Source: Egicoccus sp. AB-alg6-2 (GTDB lineage: Bacteria > Actinomycetota > Nitriliruptoria > Nitriliruptorales > Nitriliruptoraceae). Taken from it: 64,000 bases of DNA. The translations under genes and the position numbers were made by a program. The stretch lies in NCBI RefSeq assembly GCF_041821025.1, contig NZ_JBGUAY010000001.1:1-64000 (forward strand). Reading direction: 5' to 3'. Each line of letters begins with the position of its first letter. Position 1 is the first letter of the stretch. The notes below the pieces were generated by a model that had not been told where the DNA came from, did no database searches, and was given only the letters and a program-made list of their open reading frames with translations. This document shows positions 34,704 to 42,095 of this stretch, one piece after another.

Positions 34704-35637
34704 CGTCGCCACGTTGAGCGCGAACGGAGCGGGCAACGCGGAGCTCCGCAAGCACCTGGTGTCGCTCGGAGCGAACGTCACGGTGCTGACGGGCCTGCTG
34801 GTGTACTTCGGGTGGAAGCGGGCGGAGACCCAGTCGCGCGTCCTCGGCGTGGACGTGAGCATCTTCGGGATGTCGACGGTCGACTACGTGCTCCGCAGCG
34901 TCGACGCGCTGTTCGTGCCGATCGGGGTCGGCGCCTTCGCCGGGCTCGGTTGGATCTGGATCGACGGACGGATCCGCCACCGGCTCGCGGTCGATGCCGC
35001 GTGGCCGGCCCTGCGGCGCACCACCAGGGTCCTCGCCCTCGCCTGGCTGCTGCTGCCCGTGACGGTGTACGGCCTGGGTCGGCTGTGGCCACGTTTCGGG
35101 CTGTTCGGCTTTCCGCTCAGCTTCGGGGGCGGCGTTCTCCTGTCCGCCTACGCGATCGACCTGCGCGCGTCGCTCGCGGACGTGCCCCATCGCGTCGAGC
35201 GCTCGACCGGCCAGAGCGAGCTTGCGAAGACGCTCGTCGGCATCATCGTCGTGCTGAGCCTGTTCTGGGCGGTCACCAACTATGCCACCTTCCGCGGCGT
35301 CCGCCTCGCCGTGGAGTTGATGGAGGGCGTCGACGAGCTGCCGAGCGTGGTCGTCTACAGCCCGGCGCGCCTCGCCATCGACGCCCCCGGCGTCAGCGAG
35401 CAACGGGTCGCACCGGAGGACGGGGACGCCGAGATTGCGGCGCCCGACACCGACGGTGATGCCCCCACGCAACCGGCGCCCGCGGGCCTGTACCGCTACG
35501 ACGGCCTGCGACTGCTCGACCGGATCGGCGAGCGCGTGTTCCTGCTCTCGGACGGCTTCGAGCGCCGCCACGGCGTCGTCGTCGCGCTGCCCGACGACGG
35601 CAGCGTCCGGTTCGAGTTCGTGCGCGATCGACGCTGA
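34693..35637 (+). CDS. Membrane protein of unknown function coupled to the lipoprotein
   Basis: This 314-aa protein has an N-terminal helix (VSLGANVTVLTGLLVYFGW), a cluster of helices around 70-145 and a further helix near 180-200, then a likely extracytoplasmic C-terminal domain (about 210-314) ending in a beta-rich YDGLRLLDRIGERVFLLSDGFERR segment. ATG 34693 overlaps the preceding gene by 11 nt. I cannot name the family. The pair has no recognisable neighbours in its own pathway. Confidence 0.72.
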   Translation: MHRDVATLSANGAGNAELRKHLVSLGANVTVLTGLLVYFGWKRAETQSRVLGVDVSIFGMSTVDYVLRSVDALFVPIGVGAFAGLGWIWIDGRIRHRLAVDAAWPALRRTTRVLALAWLLLPVTVYGLGRLWPRFGLFGFPLSFGGGVLLSAYAIDLRASLADVPHRVERSTGQSELAKTLVGIIVVLSLFWAVTNYATFRGVRLAVELMEGVDELPSVVVYSPARLAIDAPGVSEQRVAPEDGDAEIAAPDTDGDAPTQPAPAGLYRYDGLRLLDRIGERVFLLSDGFERRHGVVVALPDDGSVRFEFVRDRR

Positions 35638-35660
35638 TCCCGCCGCGCGTGGGCGGCGCC

Positions 35661-37184
35661 TCAGCCGCTCGCGCTCCGGCGGTAGACGTCCCACAGCCCA
35701 CCCAGGGCGACCCTGCCGAAGGCGCTGACTGCCGCCCCCCGATCCTGGAGCCCATGGCAGCCGGTCGGCTCGACCGACGTCACCAGCTGCCGCGCCTGGC
35801 GTGCGCCCATGCGGAGCTCGCCGTCACCGACCACGGGCCCACGACCGTCGTCACCCTCGGTCAGCTGCAGTCGCAAGGTCCCGAGATCCTCCCACAGGTC
35901 GAAGCCACGGTCGTCGCGCAGGAGCTTCACGCCGCGGACGTGCAGCGGTCGTCGGTCGAGCCGCACGACCGCCTCGTACATCAGCTCGCGTCCCGTGCCT
36001 CCATCGCGAGGCAGCCGCACCGAGAAGGTGCCGGCGTCGAGGTAGCGGGGTCGCCCGAGCGCCGGATGGTCGAGGCGACCGACGAGCTGGACCGGCTGAC
36101 CCGGATCCGCGGCGAAACCGGCGATGTCGCGAATCTCCACGGTCAGGTCGAGCGTCGCGTCGCCTCGCTCGGCTGCCTGATCGCCAAGGTCGAGCGCGAG
36201 GGATCCCTGCATGCGTTCACGGAAGCGCACGCCGACCGGTGGGTCCTGCATGGCGGTCGCGCGTTCGTCGAGCGCGACCCCGGCCGGTGTCGACGACGCG
36301 AGGTAGTTGCGCGCGTCCCGGTAGCCCATCGCCACCAGCGTTCCGGCGTCGATGCGGCCGAGGTAGAAGTCGGGATCGAGCGGCAGGGGGAACGCCGGCT
36401 TGACGACGTGCAGCCTGATGGGCCGTGTGCTGCCGTGCACGGGCTCGCCCGCGAGCCGGCGGTCGTTGATCTCGCGGATCTGTTCGAGCTCGGCGAACAG
36501 CGCCCCGTTGGCGCTCATCTCGATCATGTGGACGTACTGCTCCAGTGGCCCTTCGCCGTACCTCGGGGTGTTGCCGATGCACCACAGCAGCCACAGTTCG
36601 TCGGCCCCGCGCCGGACCGCTTCGAGCAGGTTCGCGTCCTTGACCCACACCGCGTCCGTCCACAGCGATCCGTGCGCCTCCACCGGCGGCATGAACAGCG
36701 GGAGCGAGATGCCGGCAACGAGCAGGTCCTGATCGACACGATCATGGGGGATCGCCGCGCAGGTCTTCGTGGTGAAGTTGCAGACGTTGAAGGTGCCCTC
36801 GAGCTCCGTGCAGGCGTTGATGCGGGCGACATCGATGCCCAGGTCAGGGAGGACGTGGTCGACGATGCCGTCGGCGTCGCCCATGGCCAGCAGGTTGGTC
36901 GGGCCGCCGAGATAGTCGGCCAGGGGCATCATGGAGACGAAGCGGCACACGTCGAGCCGCTCCCAACGCGCACACAGCTCCGCGGGGCTGACCCCGGACA
37001 GCAGTGCGCCGAGCGTCAGAATGCCGCCGGAGGTCCCGTCCCCGTGGGCGAAACGCAGACCGGCTTCGTCGAGCGCGAGCACGACGCCCGCCTGCCAGGC
37101 GACCCGCATGCCGCCGCCGGCCAGGATCAGCGCACGCCGTTGGCTCGTGTCGGTCCCAGACGTTGCGCCCGTGTCGTCCGCCAT
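35661..37184 (-). CDS. Patatin-like phospholipase with extra C-terminal domain
   Basis: This 507-aa protein has a patatin domain from about 16 to 330: oxyanion loop LAGGGMRVAWQAG, nucleophile Ser52 in GTSGG, and the dyad Asp183 in VKDANLLEA (the usual DGG or DGA is DAN). About residue 350 onward is a separate domain whose end (GFDLWEDLGTLRLQL ... AVSAFGRVALGGLWDVYRRS) matches the C-terminus of the GMC oxidoreductase encoded at the other end of the operon. ATG 37184 follows AGGAGG inside the preceding gene. The likely reaction is acyl-ester hydrolysis of a lipid. Confidence 0.88.
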   Translation of the reverse strand: MADDTGATSGTDTSQRRALILAGGGMRVAWQAGVVLALDEAGLRFAHGDGTSGGILTLGALLSGVSPAELCARWERLDVCRFVSMMPLADYLGGPTNLLAMGDADGIVDHVLPDLGIDVARINACTELEGTFNVCNFTTKTCAAIPHDRVDQDLLVAGISLPLFMPPVEAHGSLWTDAVWVKDANLLEAVRRGADELWLLWCIGNTPRYGEGPLEQYVHMIEMSANGALFAELEQIREINDRRLAGEPVHGSTRPIRLHVVKPAFPLPLDPDFYLGRIDAGTLVAMGYRDARNYLASSTPAGVALDERATAMQDPPVGVRFRERMQGSLALDLGDQAAERGDATLDLTVEIRDIAGFAADPGQPVQLVGRLDHPALGRPRYLDAGTFSVRLPRDGGTGRELMYEAVVRLDRRPLHVRGVKLLRDDRGFDLWEDLGTLRLQLTEGDDGRGPVVGDGELRMGARQARQLVTSVEPTGCHGLQDRGAAVSAFGRVALGGLWDVYRRSASG

Positions 37185-37618
37185 CGTCCGTCCTCCTGTC
37201 GCGCCATACGGGTGGTCACCGCGATCACGCACACCCCGACCAGCTCCCAGCCGAGGAACAGCAGCATCAGGATGCTCGGCCGCCCGTCCGCGGCGAGGCT
37301 CCACAACCGCGCCACCACGCCGGCGCCCATACCGAACAGGAACAGCCCGTTGTGCACGCCGGCGGTGAAGATCTCGCGGCGGAAACGCAGGGCGAACAGG
37401 CCGAACGCGAGTTCCATCGCCCGAAGGAAGCGGTACTGGCTCAGCAGGTCGGCCCGAGCCCGGTCGGGCAACGCTTCGAGGTGGACGCCGAGGAGCCACG
37501 GCAGGTCGACCCGGGCACCGACGATGCCCCATGCCCCGGCGGCGATCAGCAGCAGGACGTAGCCGTAGAACAGCACCAGGGCCAGCGACCTCAGTGGCGG
37601 GTTCGGCGCCAGTGCCAT
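37127..37618 (-). CDS. Small four-helix membrane protein (operon gene 7)
   Basis: This 163-aa protein has helices near 12-32, 65-80, 85-110 and 115-135 and a charged tail. The segment YRFLRAMELAFGLFALRF followed by FTAGVHNGLFLFGMGAG is reminiscent of DUF4345-like proteins, without certainty. It overlaps the previous gene by 28 nt and the patatin gene by 58 nt, so the order is tightly conserved. Role unknown; perhaps a lipid-handling or scaffold subunit. Confidence 0.72.
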   Translation of the reverse strand: MALAPNPPLRSLALVLFYGYVLLLIAAGAWGIVGARVDLPWLLGVHLEALPDRARADLLSQYRFLRAMELAFGLFALRFRREIFTAGVHNGLFLFGMGAGVVARLWSLAADGRPSILMLLFLGWELVGVCVIAVTTRMARQEDGRWRTTRAQRLGPTRANGVR

Positions 37619-37989
37619 GTCATCAGTCCTCCCGAGACGAGGTCGAAGCCGGCGACCAGCAGTGCGAGCGCCCCGAACAGGCCCCTCCCCACGCCGAGGG
37701 CGACCGCGATCGCGGCCCCGTACTTCTGCAGCGCACCCCAGAGCAACGCGACCTCGCGGGAGTCGCTGGCCAGTTCGGCGTGCAGGACCAGTCCGCCGAC
37801 GATGGCCATGAACATGCCGATGATGGCGAAGAAGTGCTCGGTCGTCGGCGTCGTCGAACCGCCGACCAACGTGAGCACGAAGGCGGGGGCGAGCAGTTGC
37901 AACAGTCCCGAGACCACGGTGATGGCCGCGATCGTCAGGACGGCGCTGCGGAGCAGGTCCTGGCGGACGCGGACGGCGAGCGTGCTCAT
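37591..37989 (-). CDS. Small four-helix membrane protein (operon gene 6)
   Basis: This 132-aa protein shows four helices (ILTIAAITVVSG-like start, FFAIIGMFMAIVGGLVLHAEL, GAAIAVALGVGRGLFGALALLVAG and the C-terminus). The EHFFAIIGMFMAIVGGL segment carries an acidic-His pair in the membrane. Its ATG overlaps the previous stop (ATGA). It resembles its downstream neighbour in size and topology. Function not recognised. Confidence 0.72.
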   Translation of the reverse strand: MSTLAVRVRQDLLRSAVLTIAAITVVSGLLQLLAPAFVLTLVGGSTTPTTEHFFAIIGMFMAIVGGLVLHAELASDSREVALLWGALQKYGAAIAVALGVGRGLFGALALLVAGFDLVSGGLMTWHWRRTRH

Positions 37990-38453
37990 CGGACCGCGAA
38001 CCAGGTGAACCAGGCGGCCATCGCCACCCACTGCACGGTCCACAGCGCCACCCGCACGCGGTTGAGCCGCATCCACCGCGACAACGTGTGCCGCAGGCGT
38101 GCCTCGTCGGTGATACCGGCCTTCATCTCCCGGTTGAACGGCAGGATGTAGCGGGTGGTGAGCAGGGTCGCGGCGACCACACCGGCGAGCACCACGACCG
38201 GCACCCAGCGACGGGGGCTGTCCCATTCGGTGACCAGCAGCACGCCGCCCGCCACCAGCATCAACCCGGTCATGACGGTGAAGAACCGGGTCGCCGCCTC
38301 GACCTGCGGCACGAAGTGGGAGTAGTAGTTGTCGGTCCGCAGCGCGTCGGCGGTCGGGAACGAGAACAGCACCAGCGACCAGCCCGTGCCCAGGTACATC
38401 GACGTGCACAGCAGCAGGAACAGGGCGGCGCCGACCGTCAGCCCGTCGTTCAC
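37986..38453 (-). CDS. DUF1772-like four-helix membrane protein (operon gene 5)
   Basis: This 155-aa protein has four helices with a FVPQVEAATRFF loop and an ILPFNREMKAGI ... WMRLNRVRVAL loop, the pattern of DUF1772 (anthrone-oxygenase-like) proteins. GTG 38453 overlaps the previous stop (GTGA) with GGGAG directly before it. A cofactor-less oxygenase or a helper role is possible; I cannot decide. Confidence 0.7.
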   Translation of the reverse strand: MNDGLTVGAALFLLLCTSMYLGTGWSLVLFSFPTADALRTDNYYSHFVPQVEAATRFFTVMTGLMLVAGGVLLVTEWDSPRRWVPVVVLAGVVAATLLTTRYILPFNREMKAGITDEARLRHTLSRWMRLNRVRVALWTVQWVAMAAWFTWFAVR

Positions 38454-39316
38454 CTCCCGACCTTCGGCGGCTCCAGCCAGTCCTCGCTCCGACCCAGCTC
38501 GGCGACGGTCTCGAGCCCCTCGGGCACCTGAGTCACCGGCTCGGGGGACGTCAGGAACCACCCCTCGAAGTGGTCGTCGAGCACCCCGCTGGTCGTGGGC
38601 AGCCAGGCAGCGAACACGGGATCGCTGGCGATGTCGAGCTCCCGCAGCGGATCCATCCTGGGGTGGCTGCCGAGGTAGAGCCGGGCGCTCGCCCGCCGTC
38701 CGAGGGCGACGTGCATGCCACCCCTGAAGTAGATCGTGGACTTCATCAACAGGCCGCGGAACTGGCAGTAGTTGACCGCGCTGGCGCGAACCGGCAGCCG
38801 GACGCCCGCTGGCCGGTCCACCTCGATCCGCATCGCCAGCTGGCCGTCGAGGTCGTACTGGCTCGCGACCTCGTCTTCGGCGATCGTGAAGTCGAGGTTC
38901 GCCTGGTGCTTCGGCATGCCCCAGATCCCCTTGCCGCCCTTGACCGAGACCTCGGTGCTGACGGGCAGATCCACCACGTACTGCCCGGTTCCGAACGCGC
39001 GGCGAAACAGGCCCGGGAGCACCATCGGCGCCCGGCGGAGCCCGCGGGTGCAGGCGATCGCGATGCTGAACTCGATGTACGTGCCGATGTCGGTGACCCG
39101 GTAGTCGATGACCGTGATGAGCAGCAGGCCACGACCGCCGGGAAGGCGGAGCGGATGCAGCTCTTCTCCGGGCATCAGCGCACGGGCGCGGTCGGCGTCG
39201 ATGCTGAAGCCGGCCATCAGCACGGGCGAGTCACTGGAGTCGACGGGCAACAGGAAGGGGATGCCGTCCACGCGGGCGTGACGGCCGGCGAGGCGGCGCT
39301 GCCGTGCTGGGATCAT
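38450..39316 (-). CDS. Acetoacetate-decarboxylase-family protein (operon gene 4)
   Basis: This 288-aa protein has an ADC-like beta-barrel. The Schiff-base Lys motif is WGMPKHQA with Lys136; the Lys that follows it in acetoacetate decarboxylase is His137 here. YIEFSIAIACTRG and STEVSVKGGKGIWG also fit the family. Such divergent members act on larger beta-keto, aldol or unsaturated substrates rather than acetoacetate, so the true reaction is open. Coupled to its neighbours by ATGA and GTGA. Confidence 0.85.
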   Translation of the reverse strand: MIPARQRRLAGRHARVDGIPFLLPVDSSDSPVLMAGFSIDADRARALMPGEELHPLRLPGGRGLLLITVIDYRVTDIGTYIEFSIAIACTRGLRRAPMVLPGLFRRAFGTGQYVVDLPVSTEVSVKGGKGIWGMPKHQANLDFTIAEDEVASQYDLDGQLAMRIEVDRPAGVRLPVRASAVNYCQFRGLLMKSTIYFRGGMHVALGRRASARLYLGSHPRMDPLRELDIASDPVFAAWLPTTSGVLDDHFEGWFLTSPEPVTQVPEGLETVAELGRSEDWLEPPKVGR

Positions 39317-40356
39317 GCGACCAGCTCCTTGAGGATGAGGGGAAAGACGTCGCGGGCGGCATGCCGTCCGAGGAAGACGTCGAGGTGGCCGTAACCAGGC
39401 AGCACGTGCAGGGCGTGGCGGCCCGGCGCATGGGTGTCGAGGAACCGGTAGGTGCGACGCTGGCTCTCGGGGAGAAAGCAGAGGTTGTCGCCGCCGGCGA
39501 GCAACACGAATCGCGCCTCGGTACGGGGGGGTCCGGCCACCACGCTGACCGGCAGTGGGCCGCCGGTGTCACCGCTGACGAGGTGGCCGCGGACGACCGA
39601 CCGCACCATCTGCCGGAAGAACGACACCGGCACCTCGGCGAACTCGTGCGCGATCCAGTCATGGGTGGCGGCGTCGAGGTTGGCGTGCGACCACAGGCAG
39701 GGGAACCCCGTGCCGTAGGTGAAGCTGACCATGCGACAGACGATGTTGTCGCACTCGCGGTGGGTCAGCCGTACCAGCCCGACGATGGCACGGGCGGTCG
39801 CGTCGGGCGCCTCGAGACCCCAGGCGGGATTGAGATAGGGGGTGAGTCGTCCGATGACCGGTGTCGCCGCCCGGATCTTGACCTGCGAGACCTTCGGCAG
39901 GACCGGGTGCAACGACACGGCATTGCTCACGATGGTGGTGACCTCGGGCAACAACCCGGCCACGGCCGCCATCGCGAAACTCGTGGAGCCCTGGCAGTGC
40001 ACGATGGCTTTCAGCTCGGACGCGCCGGTGTGCGCGAGAACGGTTCTCACCGCCGAGGGGTGGTCATGGACCGCGGCGTCATCGAGCGTCCACTCGCACG
40101 GCTCCACGTCGATGCTCGCGCGCCAGTTCTCCAGCCACACGTCGTAGCCGTCGTCGACCAGGGCGTCGACCAGGGTCACGGGCACGGGCGGCTCGAAGAT
40201 GGCGCTGCGCACCCCGGCGCCGTGGACGAGCAGCACCGGGCCGCGCGTGGGCTCGCGCCCGCCTCGTACCCGCACCAGGTGCAGCGGCTTGCCGTCACCG
40301 GCGAGGAAGGGCACCGTCTCCCGACGTTGGCGTGTTCCGGTCGCGACGGCACTCAT
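39313..40356 (-). CDS. Alpha/beta hydrolase with Cys at the nucleophile elbow (operon gene 3)
   Basis: This 347-aa hydrolase has the oxyanion segment LLVHGAGVRS (42-51), a nucleophile elbow IVHCQGSTSF in which Cys121 takes the place of Ser, an acid in LAGGDNLCFLPESQ and a terminal His in LPGYGHLDVFLG. A Cys nucleophile is known from dienelactone hydrolases. The protein lacks a signal peptide. It overlaps both neighbours by ATGA. I infer a hydrolytic or lyase step on the oxidised product of the GMC enzyme. Confidence 0.85.
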   Translation of the reverse strand: MSAVATGTRQRRETVPFLAGDGKPLHLVRVRGGREPTRGPVLLVHGAGVRSAIFEPPVPVTLVDALVDDGYDVWLENWRASIDVEPCEWTLDDAAVHDHPSAVRTVLAHTGASELKAIVHCQGSTSFAMAAVAGLLPEVTTIVSNAVSLHPVLPKVSQVKIRAATPVIGRLTPYLNPAWGLEAPDATARAIVGLVRLTHRECDNIVCRMVSFTYGTGFPCLWSHANLDAATHDWIAHEFAEVPVSFFRQMVRSVVRGHLVSGDTGGPLPVSVVAGPPRTEARFVLLAGGDNLCFLPESQRRTYRFLDTHAPGRHALHVLPGYGHLDVFLGRHAARDVFPLILKELVA

Positions 40357-42095
40357 CCGACCACCCCCCGTTCGAGTCTGATCGGCGCCTCGATCAGCTG
40401 GGGCTCGAGCTCGTCACCGTCGGGTTCGAGCCAGGAGTCCTCGGGCGAGGCGCCCGCCCGGACGCGCCAACGGTGTGCGACCTTTGGGACGCCGATGGCG
40501 TACACCGTCAGCGCCTCCTCGGCGACGTGCAGCCGGACGAAGCACTTGTGGTCCTCGATGCGCGCCGCGGCGAAGAGCTCGTTGGTGTTGTGACCGGTCG
40601 TGTCCGCCAGGAGCAGGTAGCCGGCGAAGACGTAGCAACTGGCCAGACCGCCCACGATGCCGGAGGCGACCACGAACGCCGGCAGGTAGAGGGCGTCCGG
40701 GAGGCGCGAGAGCGCGTTCGCCGCCAGGGTGATGGTCCCGGCGGCGACGAGGACGTGGGCGATGCCGTGCGGCAGACCCAGGCCCAGCCGCCACCGCCAG
40801 CGGTGATCCTTGGTGAACAGCAGCATCCCGAACAGGATCAAGGCGGTCACGACGCTGGCCGCCGGTGTGGTCGCGATGCGAGCGACGGCCGCACCGAAGG
40901 TCAGGTCGCGAAGTTCGGCCGTCAGGCCCGCCCCCGTGCTCCGCGCCCACCACAACACCGCCAGAGAGAACCAGGCGTGCAGGGCGGTGACCAACCGCCA
41001 GAAGCCGCGGTTGTCGAACGGCAGGCCGCCGACCCGCCAACGCAGGCGCTGGGACGTTTCGCGGTCGGGGTAGGTGGCCGCCATCCGGTAGGCGGCCGAC
41101 GGCGTGGTCTTGCCCCGCGCCCGGGATGCGGCCGGTGGAAGTTCGAGGTTCGGGGGCAGGCGGTGCGTGGCCGACAGATAGGCGCCCCCGCCGCCGGCCG
41201 TGATCTTCTGCCGGTCCCCGTCGATCTCGGTGTAGCGGACGTAGTGGTGCGCGTCGCCGCTCAGCGCCACGCGGACGCGAGCTCCGACCGGTGTCAGGAC
41301 GTGGCGTTCGAAGAAGTCGAGGTGGGCGTAGCTCTCGGGCTCCTTGGTGTTGGCCCCGACCCAGGTCGGCTTGGCGGAGCAGAGCACGACCTCGTCGCCC
41401 GCCTGCATGCGTTCCTCGGCGATGCGGCGGAAGTAGTCCAGCTGCGGCGCGTCGATGTAGGTCTCGAACTGGATGTCGAGACCCCACAACCACCAGCGGT
41501 GCGGCAACTGCACCGCGAAGTAGCTGCGGCGCTGACGCGTCTGCCAACCGCCGATGAAGCGGCCCTGACCGAACACCCGCAGGAAGGCGGTCAGCCCGTC
41601 GTACCAGTCGTGGTTGCCCGGAATCGCGTACAGGGTCGGGTGATCGGTGACCGTGTAGGGCAGAGCGGCGCCGTACGGGCCGACCAGGCGCTGCTCGTAG
41701 AGCTCGACGCTGGCACTGGGATAGACCTGGTCACCTCCCATGACCAGCACGTCCCCCCGCGTGGTGGTGGTCGGCTGGCCGTCCACGCCCGCGACATCGA
41801 GCTTGCCGGCCGCGAGCAGCGACGCGACGCTGTAGGTGGCGTCGAAACCGTCGCCGAGGTCGGCGACGTAGTCGATCCACACCGCGGCGCGGTCGCTGAC
41901 GTCCTGGGGCGGATCGACGCCGAGTGCCCCGAGCAGTTCCCGCTTGTCGGCGTAGGCGCCGAACAGCCCCGACAGCACGGCACGCTGACCCGTGTCGATG
42001 AGCTCGCGGGGCGACAACCACTCGACCATCGACGCCATCTCGAACCCGAGGGCCTCGGGGTCGGTCGAGGTCGGCCTCGGGGGCGGCGGGGTCAT
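40353..42095 (-). CDS. Membrane-anchored metallophosphoesterase (operon gene 2)
   Basis: This 580-aa protein has a calcineurin-like domain (about 70-300) with LGDGFD (80-85), GGDQVYP (120-126), GNHDWYDG (160-167) and GDAHHY (280-285). Four or five helices follow at about 365-510, then a soluble tail of about 75 residues. The domain would sit on the cytoplasmic face if the first helix inserts outward; topology is not certain. ATG 42095 overlaps the GMC stop (ATGA). A lipid-phosphate or nucleotide-diphosphate substrate is plausible. Confidence 0.85.
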   Translation of the reverse strand: MTPPPPRPTSTDPEALGFEMASMVEWLSPRELIDTGQRAVLSGLFGAYADKRELLGALGVDPPQDVSDRAAVWIDYVADLGDGFDATYSVASLLAAGKLDVAGVDGQPTTTTRGDVLVMGGDQVYPSASVELYEQRLVGPYGAALPYTVTDHPTLYAIPGNHDWYDGLTAFLRVFGQGRFIGGWQTRQRRSYFAVQLPHRWWLWGLDIQFETYIDAPQLDYFRRIAEERMQAGDEVVLCSAKPTWVGANTKEPESYAHLDFFERHVLTPVGARVRVALSGDAHHYVRYTEIDGDRQKITAGGGGAYLSATHRLPPNLELPPAASRARGKTTPSAAYRMAATYPDRETSQRLRWRVGGLPFDNRGFWRLVTALHAWFSLAVLWWARSTGAGLTAELRDLTFGAAVARIATTPAASVVTALILFGMLLFTKDHRWRWRLGLGLPHGIAHVLVAAGTITLAANALSRLPDALYLPAFVVASGIVGGLASCYVFAGYLLLADTTGHNTNELFAAARIEDHKCFVRLHVAEEALTVYAIGVPKVAHRWRVRAGASPEDSWLEPDGDELEPQLIEAPIRLERGVVG

